Under the pieces are notes generated by a model, which searched no databases, was not told the origin of the DNA, and worked only from the letters and a program-made list of their open reading frames with translations. From the NCBI GenBank assembly GCA_013151245.1, contig JAADIR010000077.1, forward strand, positions 1-45,715: 45,715 bases of DNA, given 5' to 3'. Shown piece by piece: positions 18,459 through 25,748 of the stretch. The position numbers and the translations under genes are program-made. Origin of the DNA: Chlorobiota bacterium. GTDB lineage: Bacteria; Bacteroidota; Ignavibacteria; Ignavibacteriales; Melioribacteraceae. Numbering within the stretch: the stretch's first letter is position 1; the number at the start of each line of letters is the position of its first letter.

Positions 18459-19726
18459 AACTAAAATTAAATTTATTTTTAGCGCTTCCGGCTCTGTTTC
18501 TCCTTTTCAATCTTCAAGCAAACGCTTTCAGTACGGCAAGCCAGGATTCAACCGTTGACAACTGCATCGCTTGTCATCAAGATAACGATAATATGCCGGA
18601 CAATTATAATCCGGAGGACATTCACTACAAAGTAGGTCTTTCGTGCTTCAACTGCCACGGCGGCAACCCGAAAACGGAGGATGAAGACGCCGCGATGGAT
18701 CCGGATAAAGGATTTCTCGGCGCTCCTTCGAAAGAAGAAATACCCGCATTTTGCGGAAGATGCCATTCGGATTTTGCTTTCATGCAGCAATACCGTTCTG
18801 AAGTGGAAACAGACCAGGAAAGTCAATATTATACCAGTCAGCATGGAACTCTTCTAAAGAAAGGAGACACGAAAGTCGCCGTCTGTTCAAACTGTCATAC
18901 GGCTCATTCGATTTTTTCGCCTAACGATCCGCGATCGTCCGTTTATCCGGCAAATCTTCCCGAAACGTGCAACGCTTGCCACGGCGACGCCGAATATATG
19001 AAAGATTATTCAATCCCAACCAATCAGTACAAACTATACAAAACAAGCGTTCACGGAATAGACCTTTATGAAAAACACGATATGTCCGCGCCGGTTTGCA
19101 ACGACTGTCACGGAAACCACGGCGCAAGACCGCCGGAATTAAATTCCATTCCGCGTATCTGCGGCTCTTGTCACGTTAAAAACTTAAATTATTTTTCATC
19201 TTCCCCAATGGGAAAAGAAATGGAAGAGGAAGAAATTCACACTTGCGAAACATGCCACGGTTATCACGATATTCAAAAGGCAAGCGACGATTTTATCGGA
19301 ACCGGAGAAAAATCGTTTTGCATAGAATGTCACGACGAAGGCGACGAAGGTTACATTACTGCGGCTTTCATTAAATCTCGTATCGATACATTGAAACTTA
19401 AATATTCAACCGCCTCCGACGATATGAACAACGTGATAATAAAAGGAATGGACGATATTGATATTTCTTTCAAATTGAAAGAAGCGAGACAAAAGCTGAT
19501 TGAAACGCGCACGGCTATTCATTCTTTCGATACTTCTCAAGTAAATACTATTGCTTCGCAGGGAATAAAACTTTCGAACGAAGCAATCGGAATGGCGCAA
19601 AAAGAAATGGACGAGTATTATAACCGCCGCACGGGGTTCATTTATTCTTCAATCGCTTTGCTGATACTCGGCTTGGCGCTTTATCTTAAAATAAGAACTA
19701 AAAACGGAAAGGACAAAAAAGCGTAA
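18455..19726 (+). CDS. Nine-haem membrane-anchored cytochrome c
   Basis: A 423-residue protein with a signal peptide (1-24), nine CxxCH motifs starting at Cys37, 64, 100, 144, 172, 215, 236, 264 and 289, an acidic and helical C-terminal part, and one membrane helix (about 393-413) near a basic tail. It should stand in the periplasm, anchored by its C-terminus. Its overlap with the cytochrome b gene suggests it replaces cytochrome c1/f as the electron acceptor of the Rieske protein. Similar multihaem partners occur in alternative bc complexes of anaerobes. The terminal acceptor (nitrite, metals or other) is not evident. Confidence 0.93.
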   Translation: MKLKLNLFLALPALFLLFNLQANAFSTASQDSTVDNCIACHQDNDNMPDNYNPEDIHYKVGLSCFNCHGGNPKTEDEDAAMDPDKGFLGAPSKEEIPAFCGRCHSDFAFMQQYRSEVETDQESQYYTSQHGTLLKKGDTKVAVCSNCHTAHSIFSPNDPRSSVYPANLPETCNACHGDAEYMKDYSIPTNQYKLYKTSVHGIDLYEKHDMSAPVCNDCHGNHGARPPELNSIPRICGSCHVKNLNYFSSSPMGKEMEEEEIHTCETCHGYHDIQKASDDFIGTGEKSFCIECHDEGDEGYITAAFIKSRIDTLKLKYSTASDDMNNVIIKGMDDIDISFKLKEARQKLIETRTAIHSFDTSQVNTIASQGIKLSNEAIGMAQKEMDEYYNRRTGFIYSSIALLILGLALYLKIRTKNGKDKKA

Positions 19727-19742
19727 GTAAGAAAAACCATTG

Positions 19743-19808
19743 GATTTTCTGCAGAATAAACGTTCTGTCATTCAGCCGGAGGCTGACAAGTTCGAATCCG
19801 GCAGCCGC
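19743..19808 (-). repeat. Partial copy of repeat R2
   Basis: It matches the reverse complement of about 2403-2462 with a few differences, including the TTCTGCAGAATAAACGTTCTG end and the CCGGAGGCTGACAAGTTCG segment. Only one end is present; the other terminal repeat is missing. It lies between the convergent nine-haem cytochrome and chaperone genes. A small CGCGT/ACGCG hairpin follows at about 19843-19855 and no good terminator was seen. Confidence 0.75.
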
Positions 19809-19883
19809 CGGACTCCTCCTCGCAACGACGGTTGATTACAATTCGCGTAACGCGAGTTATTCAAATAAATAGTTGCGGCGCTT

Positions 19884-21344
19884 TTATTTTGTTTTGTAAT
19901 CGTCAATATTTTGTTTTTTTGTCAGTTTCGGAAACGGCGGAACAACCGCGGGAAACGGCGCGCCTTTTTCCACGGCAAATAAATCGACGTCCGTTAATCT
20001 GATTTTTTCAAACTCGTTGTAATCCGGTTTTATTCGGTTTTTATATTTTTTATTCAACTCGACAATATAAGCCGAAAGGGCGGATGATATTTGGGAGGAA
20101 TTCGAACCGCTCGAAAATTTTCCGCTTTCGTAAAGCGATATAACGGCGTCTTTCCACATTTCCGTTTCTCTTTTTACTTCGCTTCTTTGATCAAGTTTTC
20201 TTTCGTATGCAATATCCGTTAGGAACTTATCACGAACCATATCGGCGACGGATAATCTGAATAGCGCCGGAAATTCTTTCTCGGCGAACCCGCTTTTTCT
20301 GAAAACCAAAGGATGTTTTTCAATTTCGTTCAGAAAATCTTCAACCGTAATCTTTTCCCCGTCAATCGTATAGAACGTTTCTCCTTTAATGTTTTCCGGT
20401 TCCGGCAAGCCGGAAGGGTTCGCCGTTTCCGCCTCGTCCGAAAAGTTTTTCCAACCGCCCCCTTTATCTCCGCCAACATAAAATGGAGCTAAAATTTCCG
20501 CAAGTTTGAAAAATATTTTATCGTTAAACTCTATCTTTTTTCCCTTCATAGTTTTTTTAATGAACGCGGCGTAAATTTTATCAGCTTCGGCTTTTCTCAA
20601 ATCGCCGGAGGTTTTATTAAAACGCCGGGCATATTCCGAGGCGGAAAGCGTATTCTCCTTTTTCCAGTTAATTATCTTCACGAATAAAAATCTGTCATTA
20701 ACTTTTATGGGTCCAAGTATCTCGTATTTTCTTATCTTCCGTTCCCCGTAAAGAATTTTTTCAAGTTCGTCTATTCCGATATTGTTTCGCGTTATTTCTT
20801 TTTCGGGAATATTTTTATCGCCGGTATATTCGTAATATATTTTCTCGAAGGACGCGCCGCGCAAACCGATTTTTTGTTTTATCTCTTTCGCGGTTTCTTC
20901 CGTCGGAACGGTAAAATATTCAATCGTATATGAAACGGAATTTTTTTCCAACTCTTTTATAACTTCGGAGCTGTCAACCGACGCTTTATCATAAGCCGTT
21001 TCGCGATAGAGGATTTCCCGCATTTTTTGTTCCTTGCGTCCCTTAATGAAATTTAAATATTTACGGTCGTTATTCAACTCCGTATTGTTTTCCTTATCGA
21101 GAGCTATTAATTTTTCGGCTATTAATGAATTGAGAACTATATTTTTAACGGCGTTTGAATTCCCTTTTGCGTAAGACGGGCGCGGCGTCAATTCCGCTCG
21201 GTTAATAAACTCTTCAACCGTTATTGTTTTTTCTCCTATTCCAACCAATATTTTTTCTGCGGCTGTTTGGGCGAAAACGGCAAAAGAAAGCGATAGAATC
21301 GCCGCGACAATTAAGGCAAATATTTTTATTTTTTGAAAATTCAT
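19884..21344 (-). CDS. SurA/PrsA-like periplasmic peptidyl-prolyl isomerase or chaperone
   Basis: A 486-residue exported protein. Residues 1-25 form a signal peptide ending AVFAQ. The first mature segment, VGIGEKTITVEEFINRAELTPRP, resembles the N-terminal substrate-binding domain of SurA/PrsA-like chaperones, and a similar short segment recurs near residue 325 (YTIDGEKITVEDFLNEIE). Charged helical regions dominate the rest; a parvulin catalytic core is not clear, with weak candidates at about 135-225. It starts 6 bases after the ABC ATPase stop with CCGGAA before the ATG, so it belongs to the sugar importer operon. Function as a folding factor for exported proteins is inferred. Confidence 0.6.
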   Translation of the reverse strand: MNFQKIKIFALIVAAILSLSFAVFAQTAAEKILVGIGEKTITVEEFINRAELTPRPSYAKGNSNAVKNIVLNSLIAEKLIALDKENNTELNNDRKYLNFIKGRKEQKMREILYRETAYDKASVDSSEVIKELEKNSVSYTIEYFTVPTEETAKEIKQKIGLRGASFEKIYYEYTGDKNIPEKEITRNNIGIDELEKILYGERKIRKYEILGPIKVNDRFLFVKIINWKKENTLSASEYARRFNKTSGDLRKAEADKIYAAFIKKTMKGKKIEFNDKIFFKLAEILAPFYVGGDKGGGWKNFSDEAETANPSGLPEPENIKGETFYTIDGEKITVEDFLNEIEKHPLVFRKSGFAEKEFPALFRLSVADMVRDKFLTDIAYERKLDQRSEVKRETEMWKDAVISLYESGKFSSGSNSSQISSALSAYIVELNKKYKNRIKPDYNEFEKIRLTDVDLFAVEKGAPFPAVVPPFPKLTKKQNIDDYKTK

Positions 21345-21350
21345 TTCCGG

Positions 21351-22442
21351 TTATTTTAACGAGACCGCTTTTTCATTCACAAAAAGATGAACTTTTTCTT
21401 TTGGGAAAGTTATTCCGACGGTTTCATATTTCAAATCGTCGTTCAACGGCTGCGCTTTGGCAATCAATTTATCCCCGAACAAATTCAGATAGTAAAGGGA
21501 TTCGGCTCCGAGCGGTTCTATCAATTCTATTTCCGCTTTATATGATTGTTCTGAAGAACCGTTAAGCGCAATGTTTTCGGGACGAATTCCCAACGCGGCG
21601 TTCTCATTTATGTATTTGCTCAATTTCTCCTTTAATCTTTCATCGAATCGGTATAAAAATCCTCCCGAAGCTCGCAAGGCGGGAAGTCCGTTTTCAAAAA
21701 CCATTTTTCCTTTAATAAAGTTCATCGCCGGACTTCCGATAAATCCCGCCACAAATTGATCTTTCGGGAAACGGTATAGCCGAAGCGGCTTATCTATTTG
21801 ACGGATTATTCCGTCTTTCATAACTACAATTCTGTCGCCCATTGTCATCGCTTCGCGTTGGTCGTGCGTAACGTAAATCATAGTAGCGCCGAGTTTGCGA
21901 TGGAGTTTCGAAATTTCGGCTCGCATTTGCACGCGCAGCTTGGCGTCGAGGTTGCTAAGCGGTTCGTCGAACAAAAAAACTTTTGGTTTCCTCACAATAG
22001 CGCGTCCCAGCGCGACCCTTTGACGCTGCCCGCCGGATAAGACTTTCGGCTTTCTGTTCAGTAGTTTTTCCAGTTCCAATATTTCAGCCGTCTCTTCTAC
22101 CATTTTTTTTATTTCATTTTTCGGGAACTTTCTGATTTTCAATCCAAACGCCATATTTTCATAGACGGTCATATGCGGATAAAGCGCATAGTTTTGAAAG
22201 ACCATTGCGATATTTCTGTCTTTTGGCGGAACGTTTTTTACCGGTTTTCCGTCGATAAAAATTTCCCCGTCCGATAATTCCTCCAACCCGGCAATCATTC
22301 TGAGCGTAGTGGTTTTTCCGCAGCCCGAAGGTCCCACCAACACGACAAATTCTTTATCGTCTATATTAAAACTTACGTTATCAACGGCTTTATGTCCGCC
22401 CATATAAATTTTCGATACGTTCTTTAGTTCAACCTTCGCCAT
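21351..22442 (-). CDS. ABC sugar importer ATPase (MalK/UgpC/MsmK type)
   Basis: A 363-residue ATPase of the carbohydrate-uptake type 1 family. Walker A is GPSGCGKT (37-44), the Q loop is at Gln83, the signature is LSGGQ (135-139), Walker B is FLFDE (156-160) and the switch histidine is His193. A C-terminal TOBE-like regulatory region (about 235-360) includes AALGIRPENI. It powers the two permeases encoded upstream. The gap to the upstream permease is 34 bases. MalK-type ATPases are often shared between importers, but here the full set of parts is present. Confidence 0.94.
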   Translation of the reverse strand: MAKVELKNVSKIYMGGHKAVDNVSFNIDDKEFVVLVGPSGCGKTTTLRMIAGLEELSDGEIFIDGKPVKNVPPKDRNIAMVFQNYALYPHMTVYENMAFGLKIRKFPKNEIKKMVEETAEILELEKLLNRKPKVLSGGQRQRVALGRAIVRKPKVFLFDEPLSNLDAKLRVQMRAEISKLHRKLGATMIYVTHDQREAMTMGDRIVVMKDGIIRQIDKPLRLYRFPKDQFVAGFIGSPAMNFIKGKMVFENGLPALRASGGFLYRFDERLKEKLSKYINENAALGIRPENIALNGSSEQSYKAEIELIEPLGAESLYYLNLFGDKLIAKAQPLNDDLKYETVGITFPKEKVHLFVNEKAVSLK

Positions 22443-22476
22443 AAATTTTAATCGTCCGATATGTTTTAAATTTTAA

Positions 22477-23298
22477 TTATTCTTTTACGCTTCCCAGCAT
22501 AATTCCTTTTATATACTGTTTCTGCAAAACCAGAAAAACAATAATTATCGGCAATATCGTTAACGTAGAGCCCGCCATCATTAACTCAGGGTCCTGCGAA
22601 TGTTCGCCCATTAAATTAGCCAACGCAACGGGCAAAGTAAACATCGATTGATCCGAAAGGGCGATAAGAGGCCAAATAAAATCGTTCCACGTTCCCATAA
22701 AAGTAAATAGAGCCAAAGTAACCAGAATAGGTTTTATTACCGGCAGAAATATTTTATAATAAATTTGGAAATCGCTCGCGCCGTCTATTTTAGCGGCTTC
22801 AATCAAACTGTCGGGAATCGATTCTGCATACTGCTTTATCAAAAAAATTCCGAATATATTTGCCATTCCGGGAATAATAATCGCAAGATAAGTATTGATA
22901 AAGCCCATTTCTTTGAGCATAAGGAATAACGGAAGCATCGTTACTTGCGCCGGAATAATCATAGAACTTAGAAGCAGTTTAAATAATTTATCTTTACCGG
23001 CAAATTTATATTTTGCAAAAACAAATCCCGCCATCGAATTAAAGAAAAGAGAAATAAAAGTTACGGAAACAGATAGGATAAAACTATTTAAGAAAAATCT
23101 TCCGATATTGATCCGCGTAAAAAGTTTTTCGTATTGCGTCAATGAAAAAGTATCGGGTAAAAATTTAGGCGGGAAAACAAAAGCTTCTCCGTTAGGCATA
23201 AAAGAAGCGGAAACCATCCAAACGAAAGGGGCGAGCGTAACTATCGCTATCGCAAGCAATAACAAATTCAAACCGAGAGTTTTGATTTTGTTATTCAT
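22477..23298 (-). CDS. ABC sugar importer permease (MalG/AraQ type)
   Basis: A 273-residue inner-membrane permease with about six helices. The ATPase-contacting EAA loop is visible at about 165-185 (IEAAKIDGASDFQIYYKIFLPVIKP). The N-terminal helix followed by APFVWMVSASF and FPP..LPDTFSLTQYEKLF is typical of the second permease of type 1 sugar importers. It overlaps the first permease gene by eight bases, indicating coupling and a heterodimeric channel. Confidence 0.93.
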   Translation of the reverse strand: MNNKIKTLGLNLLLLAIAIVTLAPFVWMVSASFMPNGEAFVFPPKFLPDTFSLTQYEKLFTRINIGRFFLNSFILSVSVTFISLFFNSMAGFVFAKYKFAGKDKLFKLLLSSMIIPAQVTMLPLFLMLKEMGFINTYLAIIIPGMANIFGIFLIKQYAESIPDSLIEAAKIDGASDFQIYYKIFLPVIKPILVTLALFTFMGTWNDFIWPLIALSDQSMFTLPVALANLMGEHSQDPELMMAGSTLTILPIIIVFLVLQKQYIKGIMLGSVKE

Positions 23299-24184
23299 CT
23301 TTCCCTTTTAATTTTAATTGAATAAGCGTTCCCAAAAAGATAACGGCAAAAAGCACAAAAGCAAGCGCCGCCGAATATCCCATATTCCACCAACGAAACC
23401 CTTCGCGATACATATATTGCACAATGCTTAAAGTGGAATTAAGCGGTCCGCCTTGGGTCATTATATAAGGCTCGGCAAACAATTGAAAAAAACCGATAAG
23501 AGTTATTACGCCGATAAATAGAGTCGTGGGCGTTAATAACGGCAAAGTGATTTGATAAAACTTTCGCCAAGCGTTTGCGCCTTCAATTTCGGCGGCTTCG
23601 TAAAGCTGCGAGGGAATATTTTGCAAGCCTGCGGTAAAGATAATCATATTATAGCCGAAGTTTTTCCAAACCGCCATTAAAATAATCGCGGGCATCGCCC
23701 AATCGGGATCGCCAAGCCAATCAATCGGGGAGATTCCGAAAAAGCCGAGCAGATAATTTAAAAGCCCGAAATGGGGATGGTAAACAAATCGGAAAACAAT
23801 GGCAACCGCAACCAGAGTCGTTACGACGGGAAGGAAAAAAGCAAGACGGAAAAAAGATTTAAATTTGGCGAATTTCGAATTAAGCGAAATTGCCGCAAAC
23901 AGAGAGACCGCCACCGAAAGAGGTCCGGCGACGAGCACAAAATAAAAAGTATTTTTCAGAGCTTGCCAAAAAAGCGGATCGTTAAAAAGTTTTACGTAAT
24001 TATCAAATCCTACAAACCGCGTATATCTCCAGTCGGCTAGAGAATAAAGCCCGAAATCCGTAAAACTCATTGCCAACGCGGCAAAAACCGGCAAGAAAAA
24101 AAAGATGAAGATTGCCGACAGCGCCGGAGAAAGGAAAAGCGCAACGGCTTTGGTAATTCCGTATTTATTCGAGGCGTCAATCAT
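23291..24184 (-). CDS. ABC sugar importer permease (MalF/UgpA type)
   Basis: A 297-residue permease with six predicted helices, the first member of the channel pair. The EAA motif lies at about 190-212 (YEAAEIEGANAWRKFYQITLPLLTP), and the early FFFLPVFAALAMSFTDF and FVGFDNYVKLFNDPLFWQALKNT stretches are classic for this family. Its ATG overlaps the stop of the binding-protein gene (ATGA) and its end overlaps the next permease, so the importer is tightly coupled. Likely substrate: an oligosaccharide from the upstream glycosidases. Confidence 0.93.
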   Translation of the reverse strand: MIDASNKYGITKAVALFLSPALSAIFIFFFLPVFAALAMSFTDFGLYSLADWRYTRFVGFDNYVKLFNDPLFWQALKNTFYFVLVAGPLSVAVSLFAAISLNSKFAKFKSFFRLAFFLPVVTTLVAVAIVFRFVYHPHFGLLNYLLGFFGISPIDWLGDPDWAMPAIILMAVWKNFGYNMIIFTAGLQNIPSQLYEAAEIEGANAWRKFYQITLPLLTPTTLFIGVITLIGFFQLFAEPYIMTQGGPLNSTLSIVQYMYREGFRWWNMGYSAALAFVLFAVIFLGTLIQLKLKGKDE

Positions 24185-25440
24185 TTTTCGTCCAAAATCT
24201 GCCTGCGTTTGGCTAAGATATCATCCACCGCTTTATCCAATGCTTTCATCGCGTCGTCCGCCGTCATTCGTTCCATCACGACATATTCAACGTATTGCCT
24301 CAATTCCGAATAAACTATTCTCTCCCACTCGGGAATTTTAGGCGTCGCAATTACGTTCTTGAATTGTTCGTAAAACGCTTGCGTATATTTATCGTTAATC
24401 AAAGCGGGGTCGTTCCAAACTTCTTTAACCGCGGGCAAGTCGTTCAGCAACTTGAAGAATTTTAATTGACTCTTTTTTCTTGAGAGAAACTCGATCAATT
24501 TCCACGCGGCTTTTTTGTTTTCGGAATTTTTATTGATAACCAGACTCGAACCGCCCGCCAATGAAACCCCGGGATAGTTTCCCTTTCGCGAAGGAAGAGG
24601 CGCGACATTCCAAACGCCGCTTAAAGAATCCCCCATACGTTTTTTGAATTCGGCGACGTCCCACGGTCCCGAAATATACATCGAAATATATTTGTCTTTA
24701 AATGCTTGATAAACGTTCGCAACTTGCGAAACGCCAACGGGCGATAGTTTTTCTTTATGATATTCCGTTAAATACAAAAGCGCTTCCTTAAACTTTTGCG
24801 AAGAAAAATTTCCGTAACAATTATTTTCTTTCAATAATTCGGCGCCGTTTTGCAGGGCAAATATCACGTAAGGAGTCCAATCCGTAGTAGGAAGATAGAT
24901 CGGATATTTCTTTTCGTCGTTTAATATGCTTTTTATTTTTTTTGCCGCCGCAAACAATTCATCCCATGTTTTCGGAGGAGAATTGTAGCCTGCTTTACTT
25001 AAAACATCCGACCGGTAAAACAAAACGCGGGTATCGACATACCACGGGACGCCGAAGACGGACGAATCGATTACGTTTGTATTCCATATACCTTCAAAAT
25101 AGTTTTCCTTATTCACAACCCGTGAAGAATCGATATACGCGTCCAACTTTTGAACCGCATTCAAAAATGCAAACTGCGGAATCCACGTGTTCCCAATTTG
25201 AAATAAATCCGGCAGCATATCGCTTGCAAAAGCCGTAACCAATTTCTCTTGCGCGGCGCTCCACGGCACTTGCTGAACCGTTACGCTAACGTTGGGATTT
25301 TCCTTTTCAAAATCCGCGATTAAATCGTTAACGCGCTCGCCTTCTGCGCCCATTGCCCAGAAAGAAATTTCAGTTTTTTTATTTTCGTTTGAAGAACAAC
25401 CGAAAATTATTAGCGATATTAGGAATAAGTATTTATTCAT
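24181..25440 (-). CDS. Sugar-binding lipoprotein of the ABC importer
   Basis: A 419-residue family 1 solute-binding protein. The short N-terminus MNKYLFLISLIIFGC15SSN is a lipoprotein signal, so the mature protein is tethered in the periplasm. The ISFWAMGAEGERVNDLIADFEKENPNVSVTVQQVPW strand-helix start is typical of carbohydrate binders. Its start codon lies 3 bases after the hairpin of repeat R1 copy C, and the first three codons are identical to sequence at the same point of copy B. No Shine-Dalgarno sequence is visible. The ligand is probably a di- or oligosaccharide. Confidence 0.92.
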   Translation of the reverse strand: MNKYLFLISLIIFGCSSNENKKTEISFWAMGAEGERVNDLIADFEKENPNVSVTVQQVPWSAAQEKLVTAFASDMLPDLFQIGNTWIPQFAFLNAVQKLDAYIDSSRVVNKENYFEGIWNTNVIDSSVFGVPWYVDTRVLFYRSDVLSKAGYNSPPKTWDELFAAAKKIKSILNDEKKYPIYLPTTDWTPYVIFALQNGAELLKENNCYGNFSSQKFKEALLYLTEYHKEKLSPVGVSQVANVYQAFKDKYISMYISGPWDVAEFKKRMGDSLSGVWNVAPLPSRKGNYPGVSLAGGSSLVINKNSENKKAAWKLIEFLSRKKSQLKFFKLLNDLPAVKEVWNDPALINDKYTQAFYEQFKNVIATPKIPEWERIVYSELRQYVEYVVMERMTADDAMKALDKAVDDILAKRRQILDEK

Positions 25441-25698
25441 AGCGCGGTAAACCGCAATGGATAATGGAAAATTGGAATTTTGAGCATAACAATAGTTATC
25501 TCAGTTCAACCGATTTGAATTTTTCATTCATCCCATCATCCATTCGTTCATTCTTAAATTAATCTTCAAAATTTCTTTACCGCTGTGCAATAAAAAACAA
25601 TTACACACGGCATGCATAAAAAACAACTTGTCCCGATTTATCCCGATGCTTTTTGTCGGGGGTGTTTCTAATCGGGAAGGATTTAACTTGTAATACTA
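25432..25698 (-). repeat. Dispersed intergenic repeat R1, copy C
   Basis: It is the reverse complement of copy A over nearly its full length, with the hairpin GCGG-TAAA-CCGC at 25444-25455. The first 27 bases (25432-25458) are identical to 6461-6487 of copy B and include the start codon of the binding-protein gene. It fills most of the 308-base gap between the GH144-like gene and the binding-protein gene. Any promoter for the importer operon must lie inside it or the importer is read from upstream. Confidence 0.82.
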
Positions 25699-25748
25699 TA
25701 AAACAAACAGTCTAATTAATTAAAATAACAAAACGCCGTTATTTCCGC

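Noticed and set aside
19788-19812. GTTCGAATCC motif like a tRNA T-loop, also present in reverse at 2409-2420
   Set aside because: No flanking five-base T-stem, no acceptor or anticodon arm, and the motif is part of the dispersed repeat R2.
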